Source: Rhodoferax sp.
GTDB taxonomy: Bacteria > Pseudomonadota > Gammaproteobacteria > Burkholderiales > Burkholderiaceae_C
Assembly (NCBI GenBank): GCA_018061265.1
Contig: JAGOUM010000001.1
Span: 1-64,000 of the forward strand
Reading direction: 5' to 3'
Length of the DNA stretch: 64,000 bases
Shown piece after piece: positions 37,492 to 46,540 of the stretch. How positions within the stretch are numbered: position 1 is the first letter of the stretch; the number at the start of each line of letters is the position of its first letter. Under the pieces are notes generated by a model. It saw nothing but the letters and a program-made list of their open reading frames with translations, had not been told where the DNA came from and did not search any database. Both the position numbers and the translations under genes were made by a program.

Positions 37492-38034
37492 TCACGCCAT
37501 ATGGCCCTTTTCGGCCAGTGCGGCCATGTCATCGATATTGAGCGCCCGTTCAGGTTCCAGAATCACAATGAACTCTGAGTCCACTTTGCCCAGACCCAGA
37601 ATAAACTCGCGCTGAATCGTGGTGCCAAACTGCGGTGGTGGCTCAATCTGCGAGGCGGTGATCTCGATGACCTCGCTCACCGCATCCACCAACAAACCCA
37701 ACTCCACCTTGTCGCCATCGGCACCCACGTCAAAAATGATGACACAGGTTTTTTTGCCCATCTGCGCCCGGTCGCGACCAAAACGCGACTTGAGGTCAAT
37801 CACCGGCACCACGGCGCCGCGCAGATTGATGACACCGCGCACAAACTCGGGCATCAGTGGCACGATGGTCATGGTGCTGAACTGGATGATTTCGCGCACG
37901 CTGCGAATGTCCATGGCAAACACCTCGTCACCCAGGCTGAAGGTCAGATACTGCAAGACCTCCTCTTTGGCGACGGTGCGTCGTGGCACGGCCAGCGGTT
38001 CTGCGGCACTGGAAATGGCGAGATGATTGCTCAT
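37492..38034 (-). CDS. cheW: Chemotaxis coupling protein CheW
   Basis: Links receptors to CheA. The 180-residue protein has a CheW domain (about 30-170) with LTFSLGDEVFAMDIRSVREII, GVINLRGAVVPVIDL and LGLLVDAVSEVIEI. It has an N-terminal extension of about 25 residues. I used the ATG at 38034 (MSNHLAISS). The frame is open further up, but the extra residues are not conserved. The C-terminal DMAALAEKGHMA is longer than in E. coli CheW. It follows the interrupted end of cheA by 43 bp. Confidence 0.93.
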   Translation of the reverse strand: MSNHLAISSAAEPLAVPRRTVAKEEVLQYLTFSLGDEVFAMDIRSVREIIQFSTMTIVPLMPEFVRGVINLRGAVVPVIDLKSRFGRDRAQMGKKTCVIIFDVGADGDKVELGLLVDAVSEVIEITASQIEPPPQFGTTIQREFILGLGKVDSEFIVILEPERALNIDDMAALAEKGHMA

Positions 38035-38077
38035 GTTGGTCTCTTCACAAGGGGAAGGCTGGCAATTCGGGGAAATA

Positions 38078-38383
38078 TCAGGCGTTTTGCCCCATCGGAC
38101 GCTGGGTGGTGGCATGTAAATCAGACGTCACCAGTTCACCCAACGAGGACACATCAAGGATCAAGGCCACCTCGCCACTGCCCAGAATACTGGAGCCTGA
38201 AATGCCGCGCAAGGTCTTGAACAGGCGTCCCAGCGGTTTGATCACGGTCTGCTGCTGACCGAGCAGAACCTCTACCTCGATGCCGTATTTGCCACGCGGC
38301 GAGTTGACCACCACCACACTGGTGCGATCAGGCAGGTTGGACTCCACGTTGTAGAGTGAGCGCAAGCGCACCACCGGCAGCAC
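38078..38383 (-). pseudogene. cheA: C-terminal part of the CheA P5 domain, separated by an in-frame amber codon
   Basis: This segment continues cheA in the same frame after a TAG at 38396-38398. With the four codons before the GTG at 38383 it encodes the rest of the CheW-like P5 domain (LRGAVLPVVRLRSLYN, then GQQQTVIKPLGR, and GSSILGSGEVALILD near the end). Without readthrough it would only be made from an internal GTG that has no clear ribosome-binding site. The reading frame is otherwise intact. A Gln CAG to TAG change would explain it. Confidence 0.75.
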
Positions 38384-38395
38384 CGCACCCCGAAG

Positions 38396-40291
38396 CTAGA
38401 CACAATGGCGGCCGGTGGCATCGACCCGCACATGCTGACCACCGGCCTCGATGACCTCCACCACCGAGCCCAAGGGCAAGACAAACTTGGCTTTGCCCAC
38501 ACCCACAAGAAACCCGTCAATGATGGCCAGGGTAAGCGGCAGGCGAATATCCACCTGCAAACCACGCCCCGGGCTGCTGTTAAGGCGGATGGACCCGCGC
38601 AACGACTCTATATTGCGGCGCACCACGTCCATGCCGACACCTCGGCCCGAAAGATTGGTCACCTGCTCGGCGGTCGAAAAACCAGGCTCAAAAATCATCA
38701 TGTTGATGACGTCATCGCTGGGGACCGTATTGGGTTCAATCAGCCCCCGGTTCCAGGCACGCTGCAACACCCGCTCGCGGTTGATGCCCCGACCATCGTC
38801 CTCGATACGGATCAGGATGGCACCCGTCTCATGGCGCGCACTGAGCACCAACTTGCCGGCCGGACTCTTGCCCGCGGCCACCCGCTCCTGCGGCGGCTCA
38901 AGACCATGGTCAAGCGAGTTGCGCACCAGATGCATCAGCGGGTCGGCGATTTTCTCGACCATGGACTTGTCGAGTTCAGCTTCACCACCAACAATCTCAA
39001 AGTTGACTTCTTTGCCCAGGCTCGACGCGGTGTCACGCACAACACGCCGGAATCGGCTGAAGGTTTCTCCCACCGGCACCATGCGCAAACCAAGCGTGCC
39101 GTTGCGAATCTCCTCGATCAAGCCATTCATGTGCAAATTGGCCTCAATCAGCGCCACATTGCGGGTTTCCCGCGCGAGCAGATTGGCTCCGGCTCCAGCA
39201 ATGACCAACTCTCCCAGGAGGTTGATGACCGCATCAAGCCGGTCAGCCTGCACCCGGATATACCGGTTTTCTTCACCACCACCGGTTTCACGCGACTTTT
39301 GCTGTTTGTTCAGCGCCGCCTCAACCACCTCAGGAGGTACGCCGGCCTGGGTTTCCAATAAATTACCTAATTTTGGCTTCTGCGCAGCATTGGCGTGTTT
39401 TGATTGCCCCTGAGTTGATAGCACTTCGGTGAGCTTTTCCTGAGTAACAGCACCCACTGACACCAACATATCACCCAGACGAGGCGTCGCTGGCATGTCT
39501 TCGATGGCACGCACCAGCTTCTGTTCAGCAGTTTCTGGCGCGATGACATCGAGTTCGCAGTCGTCGGCGACAAAACTGAAGGCACCCTCGACATCTTCAC
39601 GGGACGCCGTTGACGCCAGCGCCATTTCAAAACTCAGATAACAGGTCTCAGGATTCAGGTTGATCAGGGATGGCACTGCGTCAATGCCACACGCCATGGA
39701 CTTGACCGTGCCCAGACCTTTGAGGTAACGCGCGATCGACAGCGGGTCCATCCCGTTGCGAAAAGTTTCGTGGCCAAAGCGGGCAGAAATTTTCCAGTCG
39801 ATCAATCCGGCGGCGGCGGTTGAGCAAGAGTCGGGCGCTGCGCTGTCCACTTTGGCCGCCGCAGCTGCGGGGGTAGCAGGAGCGCCGTCGGTGTAGGCAC
39901 GCAGCTGAATCACCAGATCAGCGCGCAGGTCCTTCTGGTCAGGCGTATCGGCTTCTTCATGGGCCGCCGTGTCGACCAGGAACTTGATCTGATCGTTACA
40001 TTGCAGCAGCAAGGTGCTGATCTCGGGGGTCAGACTGATTTCACCGTCACGCAACTTGTCCAGCAGGGTTTCAACATGGTGGGTGAACTCCACCACCTTG
40101 TTCAGGCCAAAAATACCGGCAGATCCTTTGACGGTATGGGCACAGCGGAACAGGTTGTCCAGCAGTTCGCGGTTGTCAGGTTGCTCCTCCAATTCGAGCA
40201 ACAGGGTTTCGATGGCCTCAGTCTGTTCGCCGGCTTCACTGATGAAGGCCGGCATGGCGGCGGCAATAAAGTCTTGGTCGGCGTCTGACAT
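38396..40291 (-). CDS. cheA: Chemotaxis sensor histidine kinase CheA, interrupted by an amber codon in P5
   Basis: Kinase that phosphorylates CheY, CheB and the CheV receivers. The 631 residues before the stop contain the P1 Hpt domain with His52 (CAHTVKGSAGIFG) and a P2-like domain (about 164-250). A linker follows with two 24-residue motifs (271-294 and 307-330) like MshEN c-di-GMP motifs. Next come dimerisation helices from about 344, the ATPase domain with HLVRNSLDHG, DDGRGI and GRGVGMDVV, and the start of P5. The stop is a TAG at 38396-38398, and the rest of P5 follows in frame to 38078. As read, the protein loses most of its CheW-binding domain. This is either a real mutation, a sequencing error, or readthrough. 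Confidence 0.85.
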   Translation of the reverse strand: MSDADQDFIAAAMPAFISEAGEQTEAIETLLLELEEQPDNRELLDNLFRCAHTVKGSAGIFGLNKVVEFTHHVETLLDKLRDGEISLTPEISTLLLQCNDQIKFLVDTAAHEEADTPDQKDLRADLVIQLRAYTDGAPATPAAAAAKVDSAAPDSCSTAAAGLIDWKISARFGHETFRNGMDPLSIARYLKGLGTVKSMACGIDAVPSLINLNPETCYLSFEMALASTASREDVEGAFSFVADDCELDVIAPETAEQKLVRAIEDMPATPRLGDMLVSVGAVTQEKLTEVLSTQGQSKHANAAQKPKLGNLLETQAGVPPEVVEAALNKQQKSRETGGGEENRYIRVQADRLDAVINLLGELVIAGAGANLLARETRNVALIEANLHMNGLIEEIRNGTLGLRMVPVGETFSRFRRVVRDTASSLGKEVNFEIVGGEAELDKSMVEKIADPLMHLVRNSLDHGLEPPQERVAAGKSPAGKLVLSARHETGAILIRIEDDGRGINRERVLQRAWNRGLIEPNTVPSDDVINMMIFEPGFSTAEQVTNLSGRGVGMDVVRRNIESLRGSIRLNSSPGRGLQVDIRLPLTLAIIDGFLVGVGKAKFVLPLGSVVEVIEAGGQHVRVDATGRHCV

Positions 40292-40304
40292 GGCAGTGAC
40301 CTCT

Positions 40305-40592
40305 TTAGGTGTTGGCGAGCGATTTTTCCAGCCAGGCGCTCAAGCCCATGGCCGAGCAGGCGTCCACAAAGGCCGCACTGGGCTTGATCAGGCGCCAGGG
40401 CTGGTCGGTGTTGGACAGTGCCGCCATCAATTGCAGACCGGCGCCATCAATTTCGCTGACTTTTTCAGCAGAAATCTCCAGCGTCTTGCCGGCCTTGGCA
40501 GTTTGCTCGGTCACCCAGGCCAGCAGGGTGTCACGGGTTTCAACCGCACTGTAGATGGTCATTTCAGTGGGAAGCTCAAATGGCGTGCTCAT
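40305..40592 (-). CDS. STAS-domain protein
   Basis: A 95-residue STAS (anti-sigma antagonist-like/MlaB-type) domain, seen in LEISAEKVSEIDGAGLQLMAAL (about residues 37-58), with the usual Ser/Asp region reading as EIDGAG. It lies 13 bp upstream of cheA and 78 bp after cheY. STAS proteins beside cheA and cheY occur in other proteobacterial chemotaxis loci, but the function here is unknown. The residue following Asp is Gly rather than Ser, so classical phosphorylation by an anti-sigma kinase is uncertain. Confidence 0.85.
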   Translation of the reverse strand: MSTPFELPTEMTIYSAVETRDTLLAWVTEQTAKAGKTLEISAEKVSEIDGAGLQLMAALSNTDQPWRLIKPSAAFVDACSAMGLSAWLEKSLANT

Positions 40593-40670
40593 GAAGATGT
40601 CCCGTAATATGCAAAAAAACCGCAGATGCCTGACCCATCAAGGTCTGGCCGATATCACCTTAAATGGGTG

Positions 40671-41039
40671 TCACGGCAGACACAGTTTGGAGACCGCATT
40701 CAGCAGCGATGCCGGTGAGAACGGTTTCACCATCCATGCTTTGGCACCGGCGGCCTTGCCTTCTTCTTTTTTGGACTCCTGGCTCTCGGTGGTCAGCATC
40801 AGTATGGGCAAAAACCGGTAGTTTTGGAGTGCTTTGGCCGCTTTGACGAACTCAATACCGTTCATTCGCGGCATGTTCACATCACAAATGGCCATGTGTA
40901 TTTTTCGGCCGTCCAGCAAGGCCAATGCCGCCTGGCCATCTCCAGCCTCAAGCACGTCATACCCTGCACCCTTGAGTGCCATTGCCACCACCTGACGCAG
41001 GCTTGCCGAATCGTCAATCACCAGAATTGTCTGTGCCAT
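40671..41039 (-). CDS. cheY: Chemotaxis response regulator CheY
   Basis: Single receiver domain of 122 residues that likely carries the signal from CheA to the motor. The acidic pocket is LVIDDSAS with D9/D10. The phospho-acceptor is Asp53 in AICDVNMPRMNG, and the conserved Lys is in AWMVKPFSP near residue 104. Thr is present in MLTTES near 82-87. It lies between a STAS gene and a candidate CheZ-like gene, which supports a CheY role. Confidence 0.93.
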   Translation of the reverse strand: MAQTILVIDDSASLRQVVAMALKGAGYDVLEAGDGQAALALLDGRKIHMAICDVNMPRMNGIEFVKAAKALQNYRFLPILMLTTESQESKKEEGKAAGAKAWMVKPFSPASLLNAVSKLCLP

Positions 41040-41054
41040 TGATACTGTTCCTTA

Positions 41055-41693
41055 TCAAAAAAATGTGGTTTCCTCGTCGTCCGCGGCACCGGCACCACCC
41101 TGCTCTGAGTGATGGTGCCGTTGCTCGGTCATGACGTACTGCGACTCCAGCCGCGACAGCCAGGCCGTTGAATCAACATCCACACTGGCATCGGTCAGCG
41201 CGTTTTGTAGACGCTCAATATCCTGATGCAAGAGCGTCATCATCTGGCTGATGCGGTCCTGGTACTGAAAACCGCGGTACATTCGCTCGACCTGCTGGCC
41301 AACAAGCTGGGTTTCCCGCTCGAAGGGTTTGGAAATTGTCTCAAGCGCGTCCACGGCGCTGCGGATCATTTGCATGACCCGCCCGATGGCTGCGGCTGTT
41401 GGCGCATCCAGCGTCGGCAGCAGCGGCCCAAGTTCCTGCTCACAGGCATCGGCCAGGCCGGTGATGCCGCCGCTGCCGTGAGCCAGCGCACTGGTAATCT
41501 GCCCGGACTGACGGGTTGCCATATCCAGATGCGGCCCGATTTCGGCGAATGCACCCAGCATTTCTGCAACCGCCGTCTCGGACTGGCTACGCGAACTGGC
41601 CAGCTGACGCGCCCAAACCGGCAGCACCTGCGCACACAGAGCGACCAGTGCACGGTCATGAATACATGATTCAGAGTTAGGGGACACACTCAT
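41055..41693 (-). CDS. Putative divergent CheZ-like CheY-phosphatase
   Basis: A 212-residue, mostly helical protein. I do not recognise it as an established family by sequence alone. Three features resemble CheZ: the length (E. coli CheZ 214), a DxxxQ motif (Asp146, Gln150 in [11 protein letters not shown]; CheZ has Asp143 and Gln147), and an acidic C-terminal tail ending in aromatics (ADDEETTFF, compared with the CheY-binding tail of CheZ). It lies directly upstream of cheY on the same strand. The ATG at 41693 overlaps the mcp4 stop in ATGA. An ATG at 41705 is possible. The phosphatase role is inference. Confidence 0.6.
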   Translation of the reverse strand: MSVSPNSESCIHDRALVALCAQVLPVWARQLASSRSQSETAVAEMLGAFAEIGPHLDMATRQSGQITSALAHGSGGITGLADACEQELGPLLPTLDAPTAAAIGRVMQMIRSAVDALETISKPFERETQLVGQQVERMYRGFQYQDRISQMMTLLHQDIERLQNALTDASVDVDSTAWLSRLESQYVMTEQRHHHSEQGGAGAADDEETTFF

Positions 41694-43207
41694 AAGTTGA
41701 GCCATTGTTCGTTCAGATAACAACCACACCCGACCAGCAGTTTGTCGTCGAGTGGCATCACATAGGACGCCTTGGCCTGCACATGCATGGTGGTGGGATT
41801 GGTGATGGTGTAGTTCACCCAACCACCCTGCTCGGCGTCACAGATGGCCCAGGCGTCGGACACCAGTTGCTCGGCATCCAGGCCCTCAATTTCGCTGAGC
41901 GAAGTGTCATCCTTTTCGGGCAAGGCACCATGCACCAGATACCTGCCATAACGATCGAACACAAACACATAAAGGTCGCGATCGATGAATTGACCCTGTC
42001 GATCATGAAAATCTGCCTTGGCCTGATCCAGTCCCTGGGTACGGATGTGCACCATGGCGTCAAACACCATTTGTCGCGCCTGATCCGCTGTGCCTTGACG
42101 CAGCTGGATGTCACCCACCGAGATCTCCAGAGTTGACGCCTGCATGATCAAACGGTCAGAGTTAAAGCTGGCACGCTGGACCAGCTCTGCATTTTCATGG
42201 GTGAGCACATCCAGATCACCCACGGCGTGTACTACCTCTTCAAGTGCCGCACTCTGTGAGGCACTGCCTTCGGCCATGACGTTGACGTTCATGGCAATTT
42301 CACCAATGCCGGAGATCAGACTCTCCATGGTTGTGTTAATTTTCTTGATCCCTTCGACGGTTTCACCAACCCGCGAAGAAGACTCGGCGATCAGATTACG
42401 GATCTCGGCGGCGGCACCCTGACTGCGCTTGGCGAGGTTACGCACCTCAGCCGCCACCACCGCAAAACCCCGCCCCTGTTCACCGGCCCGCGCCGCCTCC
42501 ACCGCCGCATTCAACGCCAGCAGATTGGTCTGAAACGCAATGCCGTCGATCACCCCGATGATCTCGGACATCCGCCTGGAAGTTGCCTCCAGCGGGTCCA
42601 TACTCTTGACGGCTTCGTGCATCATGGTGCCCGCCTGATTGGCCTCGGTGTGCAGGCTGCTCGTCATCATGCTGACCTCATGGGCCGCAGACGCATTACG
42701 CGCCACGGTTTCACTGACGGTTTTGACGTGTATCGAGGTTTGCTGCAAATGCTGCCCTTGCGCTGCAGCGCGTTCCGCCAGGGAGCGGGTGTCGTCCACC
42801 AGTTTTTTGCCAGTGTCGCCCAGCATCACGGCAGCGGTACGTATATTGGCGACGATGGCCGACATGTTGACAATCATGGCCTCAAAGTGCCGGCCAAAAT
42901 TACCCAGCGTCTTGATGCCGGAATAACTGCTGGCGGTCAGGTCCCCGCCTGAAGCCGCACTCATGGCCAGTTCGGTGCGGTCGCGCTCGGATCGGGTGAT
43001 CCGAAAAAAGCAGATTTGCAAATACCACCAGGCCAGCAGTGAAAGGAGGATGAGTGTGGCGACAAACCCGGCACTACCAAGCTGCCCCAGCCAGTGTGCA
43101 GCCATCAAAAACAACAGGCAAAGCAACAACGGCATTGGCAGAATCCAGAATCGCAAGGTCCCGCGCATCGGCTTGAGCAAGGCGATCCCGGGTGCAAATA
43201 AGATCAT
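41690..43207 (-). CDS. Methyl-accepting chemotaxis protein 4 with C-terminal Cache-like domain
   Basis: A 505-residue transducer with two N-terminal hydrophobic spans (about residues 20-65) and almost no periplasmic loop. A HAMP-like helix follows, then the kinase-control region (about 140-330, tip [17 protein letters not shown]) and a C-terminal domain (about 365-500). The last has the Cache-type pattern [18 protein letters not shown], and [15 protein letters not shown], then a final [16 protein letters not shown]. By topology this Cache-like domain is cytoplasmic. The tail does not end in the NFRPY tether. It overlaps the CheZ-like gene by 4 bp. The ligand is unknown. Confidence 0.88.
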   Translation of the reverse strand: MILFAPGIALLKPMRGTLRFWILPMPLLLCLLFLMAAHWLGQLGSAGFVATLILLSLLAWWYLQICFFRITRSERDRTELAMSAASGGDLTASSYSGIKTLGNFGRHFEAMIVNMSAIVANIRTAAVMLGDTGKKLVDDTRSLAERAAAQGQHLQQTSIHVKTVSETVARNASAAHEVSMMTSSLHTEANQAGTMMHEAVKSMDPLEATSRRMSEIIGVIDGIAFQTNLLALNAAVEAARAGEQGRGFAVVAAEVRNLAKRSQGAAAEIRNLIAESSSRVGETVEGIKKINTTMESLISGIGEIAMNVNVMAEGSASQSAALEEVVHAVGDLDVLTHENAELVQRASFNSDRLIMQASTLEISVGDIQLRQGTADQARQMVFDAMVHIRTQGLDQAKADFHDRQGQFIDRDLYVFVFDRYGRYLVHGALPEKDDTSLSEIEGLDAEQLVSDAWAICDAEQGGWVNYTITNPTTMHVQAKASYVMPLDDKLLVGCGCYLNEQWLNL

Positions 43208-43249
43208 GACAAACCTGCCTGTTGGATGGTGAGACAGCCGTTGGCGAAA

Positions 43250-43636
43250 CTACTTCAGCGCCAATTCAATCTTGGCTTTGAGTGTATCAAGCCGAGGTGG
43301 CTTGACGATGTACCCAAAGGTGCCAAGGGGCATGGCCTCCTGCAGCGTGGCGGAACTGGCGTCGGCGCTCATGAATATGACTTTCATTTCATTGACCAGC
43401 GGATTGTTGTGGGCGCGCAGGTGCTGCACAAACTCCAGCCCGTCCATCGGTTTCATGTGAATATCGGTCAGCACCAGGTCTGGCTTGAACGACACCATGG
43501 TGCGCATGGCGCTGGTGCCGTCAGTGGCGGTCTCGATGGACTGGATACCCAGTCTGCGCAAACTGTTGACAACAAAGGTGCGCATGACGGCATCGTCGTC
43601 AACCACCAGGACCCGGGAAAGTGTCAGATTCGTCAT
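43250..43636 (-). CDS. Single-domain response regulator
   Basis: Receiver domain of 128 residues with VLVVDDDAVMRT at the start, phospho-acceptor Asp58 in VLTDIHMKPMDG and the Lys in GYIVKPPR. There is no output domain. I chose the ATG at 43636 rather than a TTG at 43663. It lies 106 bp downstream of the phosphoglycerate kinase-Hpt gene and 42 bp upstream of mcp4. It is therefore a possible partner of either the Hpt domain or CheA. Confidence 0.9.
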   Translation of the reverse strand: MTNLTLSRVLVVDDDAVMRTFVVNSLRRLGIQSIETATDGTSAMRTMVSFKPDLVLTDIHMKPMDGLEFVQHLRAHNNPLVNEMKVIFMSADASSATLQEAMPLGTFGYIVKPPRLDTLKAKIELALK

Positions 43637-43742
43637 GGTTAAAGTGATTTTCGAGTACGTCAAACCACGAAAATCTTGGTTTAAGGGAATATAAGAACAA
43701 GGGCAATTAGCTTAGCAGCATTTGACCGCCGCATCGCGTGGT

Positions 43743-45299
43743 CTAGGGGTTTTGTGATAAGAAAACGTCTATTTCTGCCAGCAATCCCTCGAGCTGTGGC
43801 ATAAGTTGTGCAAACAGCGGAGCCACCACCTCGATGGGTTCGGTCTTGCTGACTTTTTCTACATGCGTGACCTGATCTACAAGCGCGTCCACAGAAAAAA
43901 TCGGGACGTAACCCTTGATCGCGTGCAACAGTGCGTTGGCGGTGTGGACGTCACCGGCTTGCAGGGCAGCCGTCATTTTGGGCAGGCTGTCGGACATGCT
44001 GCTCGCCACGGTCTTGAGAATCTTGGCCAGCGATGAGGCCGACCCCATCATGCCGATACCACGCCCCGGGTCCAGACACGGTGCCAGCGCGGCCGATTGC
44101 GGCGCTGCCGCTGCGGCTCGGCGCGCCAGTATCTCAAAGGCCGGCAAGGTTTTTCCTTCCAGCACCTCGAGAAACGCACCGCCACCGGTCGATATGTAAC
44201 CAATCTCCTTTTCTATCCCGTACTTGGCAATGGCAGCCAGGGTGTCACCGCCCCCGGCGATCGAAAAGGCGCTGGAGCGTGCAATGGCCTGCGCCAGAAC
44301 TTTGGTGCCATTCTCAAACGCAGCAAATTCAAATACACCCACGGGTCCATTCCAGACAATGGTGCCCGCCTGCCCGAGTTGCGCAGCCAGTGCGGCAGCC
44401 GTTTGCGGCCCGATGTCCAGGATCAGATCGTCGTCGGCGACGGCATTGGCGGGTTTGACCGTGGCAGGTGCTTCGGCCGAGAACGCTTTGGCGGTCACCA
44501 CGTCAACCGGAATCGGCACGGCGGCGCCACGCGCCTGCATGGCCTCGATGACGGCTCTGGCCTCACTCACCAGATCGGCTTCGGCAAGGCTTTTGCCTAT
44601 CTTCAGACCGGCGGCCAGCATGAACGTATTGGCAATGCCTCCGCCGACAATCAATTGGTCAACATTGGCGGCAAGACTCTTGAGAATGGTGAGCTTGGTT
44701 GACACCTTGGAGCCCGCCACAATGGCCACCAGCGGACGCTTCGGTTGGGCCAGCGCCTTGGAGATGGCATCCATCTCGGCGGCCAGCAGCGGGCCAGCAC
44801 AGGCTACCGACGCAAATTCGGCGATGCCGTAGGTGCTGGCCTCGGCGCGGTGTGCGGTACCAAAAGCGTCGTGAACAAAAATGTCACACAGACCCGCCAT
44901 GCGGCGCGCCAGTGCCTCGCTGTTTTTCTTTTCGCCCGGGTTGATTCGGCAGTTCTCCAGCAGCACCACCTGCCCCGGCGCCACCGTCACGTCGTCAAGC
45001 CAGCTGGACAACAGCGGCACCGGTCGGCCCAGCAGTTCGCCCATGCGCTGCGCCACCGGCGCCAGAGAGTCCGCGGGCGTGAAAACCCCCTCGGTGGGAC
45101 GCCCCAGATGACTGGTCACCATCACCGCAGCCCCTGCATCGAGCGCCATACGGATACAGCCGATGGACGCGCGAATGCGGGTGTCCTCGGTGATTTTCCC
45201 ACTTGCGTCCTGCGGCACGTTCAGATCGGCACGAATAAAGACGCGTTTGCCAGCCACCTGGCCCTGGGCACATAAATCGGAAAAACGAATGGCGTTCAT
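43743..45299 (-). CDS. pgk: Phosphoglycerate kinase with C-terminal Hpt domain
   Basis: The first 397 residues are an ordinary phosphoglycerate kinase, which interconverts 1,3-bisphosphoglycerate/ADP and 3-phosphoglycerate/ATP. It has [11 protein letters not shown] (about 19-29), [12 protein letters not shown] and the nucleotide-site [13 protein letters not shown] near 355. A 30-residue Ala/Pro/Gly linker leads to about 95 residues (422-518) with the helical pattern and motif of a histidine-phosphotransfer domain. His459 is in [15 protein letters not shown] is normally about 397 residues, so the extra 121 form an added domain. The ATG at 45299 (MNAIRFSDL) is chosen, and the open frame upstream is not conserved. 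It lies directly upstream of a response regulator and the chemotaxis genes. Confidence 0.9.
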   Translation of the reverse strand: MNAIRFSDLCAQGQVAGKRVFIRADLNVPQDASGKITEDTRIRASIGCIRMALDAGAAVMVTSHLGRPTEGVFTPADSLAPVAQRMGELLGRPVPLLSSWLDDVTVAPGQVVLLENCRINPGEKKNSEALARRMAGLCDIFVHDAFGTAHRAEASTYGIAEFASVACAGPLLAAEMDAISKALAQPKRPLVAIVAGSKVSTKLTILKSLAANVDQLIVGGGIANTFMLAAGLKIGKSLAEADLVSEARAVIEAMQARGAAVPIPVDVVTAKAFSAEAPATVKPANAVADDDLILDIGPQTAAALAAQLGQAGTIVWNGPVGVFEFAAFENGTKVLAQAIARSSAFSIAGGGDTLAAIAKYGIEKEIGYISTGGGAFLEVLEGKTLPAFEILARRAAAAAPQSAALAPCLDPGRGIGMMGSASSLAKILKTVASSMSDSLPKMTAALQAGDVHTANALLHAIKGYVPIFSVDALVDQVTHVEKVSKTEPIEVVAPLFAQLMPQLEGLLAEIDVFLSQNP

Positions 45300-45397
45300 G
45301 GTGATGCAATGTGTGAGTTTTGCGATACGCCATTGTAGAAGCTGAGTACCCACCAGTCACCACTGGCTGCAGGTCGCGGCACCGCTAGTGACCTTGG

Positions 45398-45748
45398 CTA
45401 CCAGCCCAAAACAAGGTGCAGCGGCAGGTACACCAGCATCCCGACCACTATGGTGCCCAGCACGGCCTGCCCCTGCCCACGGCACCACAGAAAAAAAACT
45501 GCACCGGCGAGGGCGGCGAACAGCCGCGCGTCCTGCCAGGTGGTGATGAACTGCGCCTGCGACATGACCAGTTCGGGCACGATGACCGCAGACAAGGCGG
45601 CGATGGGGGCATATTGCAGCCCGCGTTGCGCCCAGTGCGGCAAATGCCATGGTTTGCTGGACAAGAAAAACAGCGTGCGTGTCAACACGGTAATCACGGT
45701 GAGCCCCAGGATGACCAGCACGGTCCAGAGGTCGGTTTGTGTGGTCAT
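45398..45748 (-). CDS. azlD: AzlD-family branched-chain amino acid transport protein
   Basis: Small membrane partner of AzlC, associated with export of branched-chain amino acids or azaleucine resistance. The 116 residues have four hydrophobic segments, with LTRTLFFLSSKP near residues 22-33 and GMLVYLPLHLVLGW at the end. The start overlaps the azlC stop by 4 bp, the usual gene pair. The substrate is not visible in the sequence. Confidence 0.88.
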   Translation of the reverse strand: MTTQTDLWTVLVILGLTVITVLTRTLFFLSSKPWHLPHWAQRGLQYAPIAALSAVIVPELVMSQAQFITTWQDARLFAALAGAVFFLWCRGQGQAVLGTIVVGMLVYLPLHLVLGW

Positions 45749-46485
45749 GTTGCGGGTGGATGCAGGCGTCGCGCGTCGCGGGTGGCTTCAAGCAGCAGAC
45801 TTGTGGCCACTGCTGCGGCGATGGCCAGCAGGATATTGAGTTTGAATGGCAAGGCAAATGTCGCCACTGCCGCAGCACCGGCCACCCCCGCGCTGACCCA
45901 GCGCAAGGGGCTTGACGCCAGCGAGAACAGGATACCCAGCAACGCCAGAATGCCAGCAAAGCCCAGACCCCAGGCCGTCGGTATCAGGCTGGCCAGCAAG
46001 ACGCCCACAATGCTCATGCCCACCCAGGCCAACCAGTTCACACCGCTATTGCCCGCCAGGTAGGCTTGCTGCGCCAGCAACTCGTCGGCACTGCCACCAT
46101 GATGCGGGTAACGCCGGGTGAACAGCACATAGGTCAGATCGGTGGTGAGGTAGCCTGCCACCAGCCGCTCCCACAGTGGCAGGTGCATCATGTAAGGGCG
46201 CAAGTGGGCGCTGAACACCACAAACCGCAGGTTGACGCAAAAACCTGTTGCCAGCACCACCCACATGGGCGCACCCGCGGCGATCAGCGGGATCGCCGCA
46301 AGTTGTGAGCTGCCGGCAAACACAATCACACCCATGAGAAGCGCCTCAAAGGTGCTCAGCCCCGAGTTCACCATGGCCACACCGGTCATCAAGCCCCAGG
46401 CCGCCAGCCCAGGCGCCGCACCCAATGAGTCCATGGCACCCGCGCGAAATTCGGGGTGACGCAGATAGTCGGATCGGATAAACAC
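45745..46485 (-). CDS. azlC: AzlC-family branched-chain amino acid exporter
   Basis: Membrane protein of 246 residues with about seven hydrophobic spans. Family features include FAGSSQLAAIPLI near residue 57-69 and the NLRFVVFSAHLRP segment near 85-97. The best start found is a GTG at 46485, which lacks a strong ribosome-binding site, so the true start may differ. It forms an azlC-azlD pair on the minus strand, 55 bp after fmt. Confidence 0.88.
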   Translation of the reverse strand: MFIRSDYLRHPEFRAGAMDSLGAAPGLAAWGLMTGVAMVNSGLSTFEALLMGVIVFAGSSQLAAIPLIAAGAPMWVVLATGFCVNLRFVVFSAHLRPYMMHLPLWERLVAGYLTTDLTYVLFTRRYPHHGGSADELLAQQAYLAGNSGVNWLAWVGMSIVGVLLASLIPTAWGLGFAGILALLGILFSLASSPLRWVSAGVAGAAAVATFALPFKLNILLAIAAAVATSLLLEATRDARRLHPPAT

Positions 46486-46540
46486 AGGTGTAGGCCGCTA
46501 CTGGGTACTCAGGTCGGCAAATGATGCAGGGTCATAGCGG

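Noticed and set aside
39355..39430. AT-rich patch in the cheA linker as another dispersed element
   Set aside because: It contains GTGCTATCAA like the dprA copy, but the CTCTAG half is missing at the expected distance, so I do not count it.
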